A stretch of 64,000 nt of DNA from Chitinophaga barathri (GCF_003807585.1 NZ_RMBX01000007.1:248001-312000), one strand, 5' to 3'; shown: positions 25,331 to 33,163, numbered from the stretch's first letter. Translations and numbers: made by a program. Notes: generated by a model from the sequence alone, not told the origin.

Positions 25331-26721
25331 CAGTCCGTGGTTTTAGAGAATATACCCATCTGGCTCAGCGCGCCCACTTCCGGGTCTTCTTCGCCAAGGG
25401 GCTTGAATGAAACGGTATAACCATGCTCCTGCGCCACCTGGCCGGCCCACTCGCTGAACTGTGCGCGGGTCCATTCAAAGCGGTGATCGTTGTGACGCAT
25501 TGTGCCGGCTTCCAGCGATTCGAATTTTATATTGTATTCCGCATTGGGAGTAGTAACGATCACCGTGCGGGGTTTGGCGTGGCCAAACACGACTTTTTCC
25601 AACGTAGCCAGCCTCGGCTCGTCCAGGTGTTCTATCACTTCCACGAGCGCGGCGGCGTCATAACCATGAAGGCGCTCATCCCGGTAGGTGAGCGAGCCCT
25701 GTATGAGCTGGATGCGTTGCTGCTGTTTTTCAGGCAGGCGTTCCAGCTTCAGCTTGTCTTTGGCAATGGTGAGGGAATGATAGCTGATGTCCATGCCGAG
25801 TATGCCGGTAAACTGTTTTTCGTTCATCAGCAGGCGCAGCAATTTGCCTTCACCACAGCCAAGGTCCGCCACGGTGGCGGCGCCGGTAGCCAGCAGCTCG
25901 TCCTTTACAGCCTGCAGGCGTACGTCGTGCATACGCACCCTGACAGGAGAAGGCGTTGTCGTTTCTTCTGTTTCCGCTGCGGGTTCTTCTTCCTGCAATA
26001 TCTGCTCAAGCGCCTGGTTTGCCAGGCCTTTCTGGTGTTTCAGGAAGCGGAGGATGATCAGTTCTTTTTGCGGATGTGTTTCCAGCCAGTCCCTTCCTTT
26101 TTCCATGAGTTTCTCCACTTCCTCTTTTCCCACGAAATAATGTTTATCGTTATCGCATACGGGAATGAGTATATAAAGATGCTGAAGCAGCGCCTGGAGC
26201 GTGAGGGTATGCGTGAGCTTCAGTGAGAAGTAACGGCTGTTGCCCCATTCGGGAAATTGCCCGTCCAGCGGATGTTGTGTGCACTGCACAGTATAACCCA
26301 GCGGTTCAAACAGGCCGCGCAATACATTTTCACCGCCGCGTACCGGCAATACGGGAATGTTCACTTCAAGATCAAGGGGTACGGAGACCATCTCAGGCTT
26401 GTCTTTGCAGCGTCCGTTCAGCGCACTGGAAAATGCTTTGGCCAGTGCGCCGCTGAGGAACGAACTGGCGGCGTAAGGCCGGTCGTTCACATATTGCTGC
26501 AATGCAAAATCATTTCCCGCCGGCCCGTTTTTACGGACGAGCGAAATAGGATCAATGTCGAGGAGTAATGCGATGGTGCATTTCTGCGGAGATACTTCGG
26601 GGTAAAAAATGTGTGCGATGCCTTGTGAAAATTCTGTCTCCTGCACTTTGGCAGGGTGTTTATGCATCAGGTAACTGAGATCATCCGCGGGATAACGGGT
26701 GTTGGTAATAGTTAATAACAT
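25330..26721 (-). CDS. hen1: Bacterial Hen1, 3'-terminal RNA ribose 2'-O-methyltransferase
   Basis: 463 residues. Residues 1-240 are the bacterial-specific Hen1 N-terminal domain (MLLTITNTRYPADDLSYLMH; LLLDIDPISLVR), which in the known complex contacts the Pnkp ligase. The C-terminal methyltransferase has SAM motif DLGCGEG (286-292) and the metal-binding set E361, E364, H365 (EVIEHLD) and H413 (RHNDHRFEWTR), matching the four-ligand site of the Clostridium thermocellum enzyme in spacing. It methylates the 2'-OH at the 3' end of a cleaved RNA before ligation, which protects the repaired site from recutting. First gene of the repair operon; start ATG at 26721. Confidence 0.96.
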   Translation of the reverse strand: MLLTITNTRYPADDLSYLMHKHPAKVQETEFSQGIAHIFYPEVSPQKCTIALLLDIDPISLVRKNGPAGNDFALQQYVNDRPYAASSFLSGALAKAFSSALNGRCKDKPEMVSVPLDLEVNIPVLPVRGGENVLRGLFEPLGYTVQCTQHPLDGQFPEWGNSRYFSLKLTHTLTLQALLQHLYILIPVCDNDKHYFVGKEEVEKLMEKGRDWLETHPQKELIILRFLKHQKGLANQALEQILQEEEPAAETEETTTPSPVRVRMHDVRLQAVKDELLATGAATVADLGCGEGKLLRLLMNEKQFTGILGMDISYHSLTIAKDKLKLERLPEKQQQRIQLIQGSLTYRDERLHGYDAAALVEVIEHLDEPRLATLEKVVFGHAKPRTVIVTTPNAEYNIKFESLEAGTMRHNDHRFEWTRAQFSEWAGQVAQEHGYTVSFKPLGEEDPEVGALSQMGIFSKTTD

Positions 26722-26744
26722 GGTTTTGGGTATAGGTCGGTCTT

Positions 26745-26784
26745 ATGTTATAACATGGTTCCGGGATCATTGCCCGGAACCATG
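26745..26784. promoter_or_regulatory. 12-bp palindrome and strong hairpin between the helicase and hen1
   Basis: ATGTTATAACAT (26745-26756) is a perfect 12-bp palindrome, 24 bases before the hen1 start. It overlaps a 12-bp perfect stem: CATGGTTCCGGG (26754-26765) with CCCGGAACCATG (26773-26784), 7-base loop. There is no U-run after the stem on the minus strand (TTATAACATAAG), so it is not a typical terminator; it may be an operator for the repair operon, an attenuator, or a partial terminator behind the helicase. Confidence 0.5.
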
Positions 26785-26792
26785 GATATACA

Positions 26793-28097
26793 TCAGTTTT
26801 GCTGTCTTTGCTGCGGTCTGCCCTGGCCACCACCGCCGTGCCACTTGCGTTTGTTGCCGCCGTTGCCGTTGCCACCGTTACCGTTTTTCCGGCCGTTGAT
26901 CTGCTGGCTGGAAGACTGGCGCATCTGCACCGCGGGTGCGGGCCTTTCGGCTGATTCGCCGGCGGGGAACGGGTGATTGCTCACCACGGGAATGCTCTGC
27001 CCGATCAGCTTGGTGATATCTTTCACGTACGGTCTTTCTTCCGCTTCGCAGAAGGAAAGGGCGATACCGCTTGCGCCGCCGCGGCCTGTACGGCCAATGC
27101 GGTGCACATAAGTTTCGGGTACGTTGGGAATTTCGTAGTTGATCACATGGCTCAGGTTGTCCACGTCAATGCCGCGTGCGGCAATGTCCGTAGCCACCAG
27201 TACGCGGATGCGGCCTGCTTTGAAATCAGTCAGTGCGCGCTGGCGCGAGTTCTGCGATTTGTCCCCGTGAATGGCGTTTGCCTGGATGCCGGCTTTGCTC
27301 AGCTCTTTGGCTACCCTGTCCGCCCCGTGTTTGGTACGGGTGAACACAAGCGCGCTCGCGATGGACGCATCTTTCAGTACATGGATCAGCAGGGAGCGTT
27401 TGGAACTTTTGTCCACGTAATACATCTGCTGCTCTATCTTTTCCGCCGTGGAAGACACCGGTGTTACGGCTACTTTTTCGGGATTGGTCAGGATAGAGTT
27501 TGCCAGGCCCGCAATTTCATTGGGCGTGGTAGCGGAGAAAAACAGCGTCTGTCTTTTTTCCGGCAGTTTGGTGATCACTCTTTTTACGTCGTGAATAAAA
27601 CCCATGTCCAGCATACGGTCTGCCTCATCCAGCACAAACTGGCGGATGTAACGCAGGTTGATGTGGCCCTGCTGCCAGAGGTCCAGCAGCCTGCCGGGCG
27701 TGGCGATCAGGATATCTGTGCCCTGTTTCAGGGTTTGTATCTGTGTATGAGCGGACACGCCGCCGAATATCACGAGGTGTTTGATGCCGGTATGGGCGCC
27801 GTAATCCCTGATATTTTCCGCTATCTGGATGGCCAGCTCGCGGGTAGGGGTCAGGATCAGCGTTTTGATATGCCTGTCCGGCGTTGCGGCCGCTTGTTTT
27901 TCCTGGTAAAGCAATTGCAGGATGGGAATCGCAAACGCGGCGGTTTTACCTGTGCCCGTCTGTGCGCAGGCCAGGAGGTCTTTCTGGGCCAGCACAACCG
28001 GAATGGCCTGGCTCTGGATAGGTGTAGGCGTAGTATAGCCCTGTGTTTCAAGTGCGCGCAGTATGGGCGCAATGAGACTTAATTTCTCGAATGACAA
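26793..28097 (-). CDS. DEAD-box RNA helicase (RhlE-like)
   Basis: 434 residues. All helicase motifs are present: Q motif (GYTTPTPIQSQAIP), AQTGTGKT, PTRELAIQ, TPGRLLD, DEADRMLDMGF, SATTP, then the second RecA domain with DIAARGIDVD and HRIGRTGR. The C-terminal tail is a low-complexity Asn/Gly/Lys/Gln-rich stretch, usual for RhlE-type proteins and likely RNA-binding. The start is TTG at 28097; no ATG gives the Q motif in place. It is upstream of hen1 in the same direction (71 bases), so read-through would couple helicase and RNA repair. A -7-like element lies about 150 bases upstream, implying a long leader. Confidence 0.94.
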   Translation of the reverse strand: MSFEKLSLIAPILRALETQGYTTPTPIQSQAIPVVLAQKDLLACAQTGTGKTAAFAIPILQLLYQEKQAAATPDRHIKTLILTPTRELAIQIAENIRDYGAHTGIKHLVIFGGVSAHTQIQTLKQGTDILIATPGRLLDLWQQGHINLRYIRQFVLDEADRMLDMGFIHDVKRVITKLPEKRQTLFFSATTPNEIAGLANSILTNPEKVAVTPVSSTAEKIEQQMYYVDKSSKRSLLIHVLKDASIASALVFTRTKHGADRVAKELSKAGIQANAIHGDKSQNSRQRALTDFKAGRIRVLVATDIAARGIDVDNLSHVINYEIPNVPETYVHRIGRTGRGGASGIALSFCEAEERPYVKDITKLIGQSIPVVSNHPFPAGESAERPAPAVQMRQSSSQQINGRKNGNGGNGNGGNKRKWHGGGGQGRPQQRQQN

Positions 28098-28244
28098 TAT
28101 GTTTAATTTAAGTTTAAAACGATGCTAACAATCCTGGCTTATAGAAGGGAAGGATGGCTAGATTGTATATCCACACATCATTTTAAGTGAACCTAACTGC
28201 GGAGGGAACGTATCTTTCTGCGGAGAGGGGATATAAGAATGGGG

Positions 28245-28275
28245 CAAAGGTACGGAAAATCACCGGATTAACGCA
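28245..28275 (-). promoter_or_regulatory. Probable promoter of the helicase gene
   Basis: On the minus strand TACCTTTG occupies 28245-28252 and TTG lies at 28276-28278, 23 bases further upstream, at the long end of the allowed spacing. Predicted start near 28238 leaves a leader of about 140 nt, as is common for cold-shock-type DEAD-box genes. Confidence 0.45.
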
Positions 28276-28354
28276 CAAGGAAACGTTAAAAGCGGAAAGC
28301 ACGCCTGTGCGGGCGCGCCTTCCGGTGCCTGTTCAAATCAAAAAAAGACATTGT

Positions 28355-29197
28355 TTAGTTGAAATTGGTGGAGGTGGCAAGCGCCTGCCAGCCCAGCATA
28401 TCTTCTTCCACGGCGGAAATTTTCTGTTTGGCCAGCTGATAGGCATCAGGGCCCAGGAAAAGATGCAGGGGCGGGTTTTCGGATTTGCTCACGGCAATGA
28501 TCACCTCCACCGCTTTTTCCGGATCGCCGGCCTGCGCACCGTCGATGGTTTGCGTGTGTGCGTCCTGTACCTCACGGATATTCGCATAGTCCGCAATGGG
28601 ATTAGCAGGCACGGCGAGTGAACCGGAAGACAGGAAATTCGTGCGGAAATATCCCGGGCTCACGATCACCGCTTTTACGCCAAAGGGTTTCGCTTCCGCG
28701 GAAAGTGACTCGGTAAGCCCTTCCAGCGCAAACTTCGTGGCGCAATAGCTGCCAAAGCCGGGGAATGCGCCGGTGAAGCCGCCGATGGAGGAAATATTGA
28801 ATACAAACCCGTCTTTTTGTTTGCGGAATACGGGCATCACATGCCGGATCACGTTCAGCGCACCGAATACATTCACTTCAAAATTATCTCTCACCTCTTT
28901 ATCGGTCAGTTCTTCCAAACCGCCTACCAGGCCATATCCCGCGTTATTCACCGCTACGTCTATCCTGCCGAAAGCGGAAAGCGTCTGCCGGATGGAATTG
29001 TTCACGCTTTCTTCATCGGAAAGGTTCACGGCAAGGGGAAGGAAGTTCGGAGAGTCGCTGCCAACGGCCGCTTTTAATGCGTCCAGTTTGCGGGAAGTTG
29101 CCGCTACGCGTGCGCCGGAGGCCAGGAGTTTTTTTGCGAGTATCAGGCCAAAACCCTGTGAGGCGCCTGTGATATACCATACTTTTTGTAGTTCCAT
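28355..29197 (-). CDS. Short-chain dehydrogenase/reductase
   Basis: 280 residues of classical SDR type: nucleotide-binding TGASQGFG (10-17), NNAG (84-87), catalytic Ser136/137, and YxxxK as Tyr151 and Lys155 in SYCATKFALEG. Length and the GYGLVGGLEEL motif after NNAG fit the subfamily of unspecified oxidoreductases often found beside AraC regulators. The ATG at 29197 is used since it gives the standard N-terminus MELQKVWYITGASQG; the frame is open further upstream. It has its own -7 element and lies downstream of the AraC gene, which probably controls it. Substrate unknown. Confidence 0.92.
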   Translation of the reverse strand: MELQKVWYITGASQGFGLILAKKLLASGARVAATSRKLDALKAAVGSDSPNFLPLAVNLSDEESVNNSIRQTLSAFGRIDVAVNNAGYGLVGGLEELTDKEVRDNFEVNVFGALNVIRHVMPVFRKQKDGFVFNISSIGGFTGAFPGFGSYCATKFALEGLTESLSAEAKPFGVKAVIVSPGYFRTNFLSSGSLAVPANPIADYANIREVQDAHTQTIDGAQAGDPEKAVEVIIAVSKSENPPLHLFLGPDAYQLAKQKISAVEEDMLGWQALATSTNFN

Positions 29198-29223
29198 GGT
29201 GTGTGTTTGTTTTTTTGTTGACA

Positions 29224-29231
29224 CAAAGCTA
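29224..29231 (-). promoter_or_regulatory. -7 element TAGCTTTG of the SDR gene
   Basis: TAGCTTTG on the minus strand, 27 bases before the SDR start codon. No clear TTG -33 element, which suits an AraC-activated promoter. Confidence 0.45.
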
Positions 29232-29283
29232 CACCGGCATGGAGCCACAGTTGTTAATGATATCAAGCCAAAAGTTGTAAAAA

Positions 29284-30186
29284 TCAAGCGGCCCTGAAAG
29301 TACGGGGGGTAAGCTGGGTTTTTTTCTTGAAGAAGTTGTTAAAATGAGCCGGTTCCTGGAAGCCGAGGCAATACCCGATCTCCGAAACGTTCCAGTCCGT
29401 ATGTTTCAGCAAAGCCTTCGCTTCCTGCACCAGCCGCTCCGCGATCAGCTCAGAGGTGGATTTGCCGGTGGCGTCTTTCAGCGCCTTGTTCAGGTGATTG
29501 ACGTGTACGGACAATTGCGAAGCAAAATCTATGGCTGTGCGCAGATTCACCTGCTGCATGGGCGATTCGATGGGGAATTGTCTTTCCAGCAGGTCGGAGA
29601 ACAGGGAGGAAATGCGCGTGGCTGCGTTGGAATGCGCGGGAGACACATCAATCGGCTGCAGTTTCATGCCCATATGGATCAGCTCCATGGTATAATTGCG
29701 CAGCAGGTCATATTTGTACTGGTAGTCGGAACGGATCTCCGTCAGCATTTTATCAAAAAGTTCCTTTACCGCCGGTACCTGTGAAGCCGGCAGGAACACT
29801 ACGGGCTGGCCGCCGGGCCTGAACAAAGGAAACTCCGTGAGGCGGGTGGCGTTGAAGTTGTGAAAAAAAGCATCGGTGAAAATGCAGAAGCGGCCGGACT
29901 GTTCTTCGCTCAGAGGCTCGCATTGATAAGGCACCTGCGGGTTGGCGAACATCAGGGCGTGTTCTTCCACATCTATGGTTTTATCTGCAAAAAAATAGCG
30001 GTTGCGGCCGCTTACGAGGGCCACTTTATAAAAATCCTTACGGCTGTAAGGAAGGGGTTTACCATGGTGGCCCAGGAACTCTTCCGCATCAAACACATTA
30101 AAATGCCCTACCTCCTTACCGATATCGGTGGGCATGGTCAACTGTTTGGCGCGGTAAAATTCTTCCAGGGACTGTATTTTTTCCAT
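29284..30186 (-). CDS. AraC-family transcriptional regulator
   Basis: 300 residues. An N-terminal cupin-like ligand domain (residues about 20-165; HALMFANPQVPYQCEPL) is followed by a C-terminal double HTH (about 200-300): HVNHLNKALKDATGKSTSELIAERLVQE and VSEIGYCLGFQEPAHFNNFFKKKTQLTPRTFR. It lies 86 bases upstream of the SDR gene in the same orientation and is its likely regulator. The start codon is only four bases from its -7 element, see the promoter entry. Confidence 0.93.
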   Translation of the reverse strand: MEKIQSLEEFYRAKQLTMPTDIGKEVGHFNVFDAEEFLGHHGKPLPYSRKDFYKVALVSGRNRYFFADKTIDVEEHALMFANPQVPYQCEPLSEEQSGRFCIFTDAFFHNFNATRLTEFPLFRPGGQPVVFLPASQVPAVKELFDKMLTEIRSDYQYKYDLLRNYTMELIHMGMKLQPIDVSPAHSNAATRISSLFSDLLERQFPIESPMQQVNLRTAIDFASQLSVHVNHLNKALKDATGKSTSELIAERLVQEAKALLKHTDWNVSEIGYCLGFQEPAHFNNFFKKKTQLTPRTFRAA

Positions 30187-30190
30187 ATAT

Positions 30191-30218
30191 CAAATTTACG
30201 AAGAAGCGGGAAAAGCAA
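30191..30218 (-). promoter_or_regulatory. Promoter TTTTG-N17-TAAATTTG giving a possibly leaderless AraC mRNA
   Basis: On the minus strand TTG (30216-30218) is 17 bases upstream of TAAATTTG (30191-30198). Only ATAT separates the final G from the ATG of the AraC gene, so transcription would begin at or next to the start codon. Confidence 0.5.
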
Positions 30219-30302
30219 AATTCACGGTTTTTTTGATTAAATTTTGAAGACTTGGGTGATATTTAGCCGTTTTTCGGCACTATATGATAAATCGCATTCG
30301 TC

Positions 30303-30809
30303 ATGGACCTTACCACAACATTATACCGGGAAGCTTTTCCCCACGCCGCGCGGGCCATCCGCCGGCTTGGCGGGGACCTGGACACGGCCAGAGACCTGTT
30401 TCACGATGCCATGATCATTTACCTGGAAAAGAGCCGGAGCGGGCATTTGCAGCTGGATTCCTCTCCCGTGGCTTACCTGGTGGGCATTACCAAAATACTG
30501 TGGCTGAAAACCAAGCGGCAGCAGCCCAGGAATGAAACGTTGGATTACCTGGCGCATTTTATTTCCATTCCCGAAGACTTTTACACGCATCCGGAAGAAG
30601 AACCCTTGCTGGAACAGCTGAAGGCCGCAGGTGAAAAATGCCTGCAATTGCTGCAGGCGTTTTATTACGAAAACATGAACATGCGGGAAATAGCGGAAAC
30701 GTTCGATTACAGCAGCCCGCATTCCGCGACGGTGCAGAAGTACAAATGCCTGGAGAAAGTCCGGAAATCATTCTCAAAAACGCCTTGTTATGCGGAAACC
30801 ATTGCTTGA
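30303..30809 (+). CDS. ECF-type sigma factor of an unusual group
   Basis: 168 residues. The N-terminal part fits sigma region 2 (LYREAFPHAARAIRRLGGDLDTARDLFHDAMIIYLEK) and the C-terminal half fits region 4 with an HTH (MREIAETFDYSSPHSATVQKYKCLEKVRKSF). Similar sigma-like proteins in Bacteroidota are followed by a small partner, as here: the next gene overlaps by 20 bases. The third gene, ClpP, lies 54 bases further. No SusCD genes are attached, so this is a stress- or housekeeping-type unit rather than a nutrient-uptake one (inference). Confidence 0.8.
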   Translation: MDLTTTLYREAFPHAARAIRRLGGDLDTARDLFHDAMIIYLEKSRSGHLQLDSSPVAYLVGITKILWLKTKRQQPRNETLDYLAHFISIPEDFYTHPEEEPLLEQLKAAGEKCLQLLQAFYYENMNMREIAETFDYSSPHSATVQKYKCLEKVRKSFSKTPCYAETIA

Positions 30810-31047
30810 GATACAGGAAGTGGAGCATTACCTCCTGGAAAAAATGCCCGCCGGGGAACAGCTTTTTTTTGAAGCCAGGATGCTGGCCACGCCATCGCTC
30901 CGGGCGGCGGTGGAAGAGCAGCGGCAGGCCCAGCGCCTCATCCGCCAGGCGGCCCGCGACCGGCAGCGGGCAAGGCTCTCCGGTATTTATGATCAACTGG
31001 CGCAGGACCCTTCTTTCGCGCAAACCATTCACGCCATCTTTTACTGA
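30790..31047 (+). CDS. Small soluble protein resembling an anti-sigma N-terminal segment
   Basis: 85 residues, overlapping the sigma gene by 20 bases. The first half (EVEHYLLEKMPAGEQLFFEARM, LRAAVEEQRQAQRLI) matches the cytoplasmic motif at the N-terminus of many Bacteroidota anti-sigma proteins, in which a TM span and periplasmic domain would normally follow. Here the protein ends at residue 85, with no hydrophobic segment. It may be a soluble mini anti-sigma factor or a co-factor of the sigma factor encoded just upstream. The assignment is by motif and position only. Confidence 0.7.
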   Translation: MRKPLLEIQEVEHYLLEKMPAGEQLFFEARMLATPSLRAAVEEQRQAQRLIRQAARDRQRARLSGIYDQLAQDPSFAQTIHAIFY

Positions 31048-31101
31048 CAAGAGCGGCGCAGGCCCCTTTCTCCCCTGCGCCCTTCCATCAAATTTACTGA
31101 C

Positions 31102-31677
31102 ATGACACTCATACCCACCGTCCTCGACGGCTCCACGCGGAGCGCGTACGACATTTACAGCCTTTTACTGAAGGAAAGGATCATTTTCATCGGCACCGCC
31201 ATCGATGAGCACCTGGCCAATATCGTAGTGGCCCAGCTCCTTTACCTGGATAGTGAAAACCACTATCCCATCCGGCTGTACATCAACAGTCCCGGCGGCA
31301 GCGTATACGCCGGGCTGGCTATTTTCGACACGATGCGCATCTGCAAATCCTCCATCAGCACGGTATCCGTTGGGTTCACCGGCAGCATGGGCACCGTATT
31401 GCTTACCTGCGGCACGAAAGGGCAGCGGTACGCCCTACCGCATTCCACCGTGCATATGCATCCCACCGGCGGCGGTGCGCGCGGTTACACGGAAGACGTG
31501 CGCATCGCTTACCAGGAGCAGGAAAGACTGCAAAACCAGGTGTTTAAGATCGTAGGGGACAACTCCGGGCACGAAGTGAAGGAAATAGAGGAAATGTACC
31601 GGCGCGATAAGTTTATGACCGCGCAGGAAGCGAAGGAATACGGCCTGGTGGACGAAGTGCTGCCCGCGTCACGATGA
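31102..31677 (+). CDS. clpP: ClpP-type ATP-dependent protease proteolytic subunit
   Basis: 191 residues. The catalytic triad is intact: Ser95 in GFTGSMGTVL, His120 in STVHMHP, Asp169 in RRDKFMTAQEA; the INSPGGSVYAGLAIFDTM stretch forms the usual substrate groove. It lacks the N-terminal propeptide of housekeeping ClpP and is somewhat diverged (TGSMG instead of AASMG, HMHPTGG instead of IHQP), so it is likely a paralogue of the chromosomal clpPX copy. The gene follows the sigma/mini anti-sigma pair by 54 bases with no terminator between, and its end overlaps the convergent hydrolase gene by nine bases. Confidence 0.93.
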   Translation: MTLIPTVLDGSTRSAYDIYSLLLKERIIFIGTAIDEHLANIVVAQLLYLDSENHYPIRLYINSPGGSVYAGLAIFDTMRICKSSISTVSVGFTGSMGTVLLTCGTKGQRYALPHSTVHMHPTGGGARGYTEDVRIAYQEQERLQNQVFKIVGDNSGHEVKEIEEMYRRDKFMTAQEAKEYGLVDEVLPASR

Positions 31678-32631
31678 ATGGTCATGGATAAACTGGAAAG
31701 CTCTCCGCTCGGACCAGTAATGTTTCCCTGAAAAGGTCACAAAACCAACGTGGCCGCCCGTTGCGGGCGTTTCAAGATGAAAATTCGGATTGGCTTCGGC
31801 TTCCTCGTAAGGAAAACTTCCTTTCCCGAGGAACGGGTCGTCCAGCGCGTTGATCAGCAGCGTGGGAATGGATATCTGGTGAAGGAACTGCCTGGCGTTG
31901 TTCTTCGCCCAGTATTCCTCCGCATCCTTGTACCCGTGAATGGGGGCGGTGTATTGGTCGTCGAACTCGCGGAAACTGCGGATGGATTCATATCCTTCCA
32001 GCGAGATCTTTTCAGGAAACTGCCGGGCCTTTTCCTCCAGTTTTTCGCCCAGGGAGCGGATAAAACGTTTCATGTAAATGGAATTGTGGCTTTTTTCCAT
32101 TTCATAGGCGCTGTCTTTCAGGTCCACCGGCACGGAAATGCCTACAGCAGACTTAATGCACGCGGGAATGGCGGCGCCTTTTTCGCCAATATACTTCAAC
32201 GTAACGCTGCCCCCCAGCGAAAACCCTACCAGATGGAGATGCTCATAATCTTTTTGTACATGTGTTATTACAGTCTCAAGGTCACTTGTTTCCCCGCTAT
32301 GGTAGAAGCGGAGTGCTTTATTGACCTCCCCGCTGCAACTGCGGAAGTTCATGGATACGGTATCGTACCCCCCTTCGTTGAAGATGCGCACCATCCCGGT
32401 CACGTATTGCCTTTTGGAATTGCCTTCCAGGCCGTGCAGGATGATCACCAGCTTTTTACTGCCGGTTTTGCTGAAATCAAGATCAATAAAATCGTTGTCT
32501 GCGGTGGGTATGCGGGTCCGTGTATACTGTGCCGGTTGAATCTTCCTGAAAAGGGACGGGAAGATGGTGAGCAGGTGCCGGTTCCTCAGGAGGACCGGCG
32601 CAGTGTAATCTGGTAGTGGTAATACCGGCAT
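31669..32631 (-). CDS. YheT-family alpha/beta hydrolase
   Basis: 320 residues. Features of the YheT (UPF0017) family: oxyanion-hole HGLEGNSKRQYVTGM, nucleophile elbow GFSLGGSVTLKY, an Asp in LLINALDDPFLG and a C-terminal GGHVGFV with the catalytic His. Probably a cytoplasmic or membrane-associated serine hydrolase/esterase. The N-terminal PVLLRNRHLLTIFPSLFR is also characteristic. Convergent with clpP (9-base overlap). A -7 element TAACTTTG lies about 20 bases upstream of the start. Confidence 0.92.
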   Translation of the reverse strand: MPVLPLPDYTAPVLLRNRHLLTIFPSLFRKIQPAQYTRTRIPTADNDFIDLDFSKTGSKKLVIILHGLEGNSKRQYVTGMVRIFNEGGYDTVSMNFRSCSGEVNKALRFYHSGETSDLETVITHVQKDYEHLHLVGFSLGGSVTLKYIGEKGAAIPACIKSAVGISVPVDLKDSAYEMEKSHNSIYMKRFIRSLGEKLEEKARQFPEKISLEGYESIRSFREFDDQYTAPIHGYKDAEEYWAKNNARQFLHQISIPTLLINALDDPFLGKGSFPYEEAEANPNFHLETPATGGHVGFVTFSGKHYWSERRAFQFIHDHSS

Positions 32632-32651
32632 TTTTCAGTGAGCGTTTGAAG

Positions 32652-32659
32652 CAAAGTTA
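32652..32659 (-). promoter_or_regulatory. -7 element TAACTTTG of the YheT gene
   Basis: Minus-strand TAACTTTG, 21 bases before the ATG at 32631; no clear TTG -33 element. Places the promoter at the edge of the repeat mosaic. Confidence 0.35.
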
Positions 32660-32813
32660 ACATATTTATTTTTCGTCTAATAGCTGTTTCACTGAAACGT
32701 AATATGATACAATATTACCACCTGGAACTTTTGCCTCTCCTATACCTCTCGTATACGTATCCTATACGTACGGTATACTTTGGGTATAGGAGAATATAGC
32801 ATCATTTGCCGCC

Positions 32814-32885
32814 CTAACCGGCCTCTAACCTACGTCTAACCTAGGTAAAAACCCGGTCTAACCGGCCTCTAACCTACGTCTAACC
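32814..32885. repeat. 28-bp direct repeat, two copies, period 44
   Basis: Identical 28-base copies at 32814-32841 and 32858-32885, each containing three CTAACC motifs (begins CTAACCGGCC, ends ACGTCTAACC). They are 44 bases apart, start to start, with a different 16-base spacer between them. Confidence 0.85.
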
Positions 32886-32891
32886 GGACCT

Positions 32892-32909
32892 TTGTCATGA
32901 GCATGACAA
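32892..32909. promoter_or_regulatory. Palindrome TTGTCATG-AG-CATGACAA, copy 1
   Basis: Perfect 8-bp inverted repeat around AG, embedded in the repeat mosaic. The identical 20-base context TTTGTCATGAGCATGACAAT recurs at 33145. The 2-base centre favours a protein-binding site over an RNA hairpin. Confidence 0.55.
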
Positions 32910-33145
32910 TTAGCATCGGAAGACCTCCGGAGCCCCAAAAAGTACCCGCAAAATGCCCTTGTAACCTTTGTCTAACTCACCGTAACCTTTATAAAAGCCG
33001 GTGTAACCTTTGTCTAACCTTTATGTAACCTTTATGATTTTAGGGAAAAAAGCGCTGATCATTACCGTTGAAGTATAGATGCTCCATGGATACTCCTGGG
33101 ATACGCCTGGGATAGTGTATGGGGAGTATATGGATGGGGGCACTT

Positions 33146-33163
33146 TTGTCATGAGCATGACAA
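33146..33163. promoter_or_regulatory. Palindrome TTGTCATG-AG-CATGACAA, copy 2
   Basis: Second identical copy, 254 bases from the first and about 280 bases upstream of the DUF2490 gene. Sequence-specific conservation of both copies amid otherwise degenerate repeats suggests selection. Confidence 0.55.

Noticed and set aside
28187..28621. 144-codon plus-strand frame between helicase and SDR
   Set aside because: Its second half is antisense to the SDR gene and it crosses the helicase promoter; no domain is recognised.
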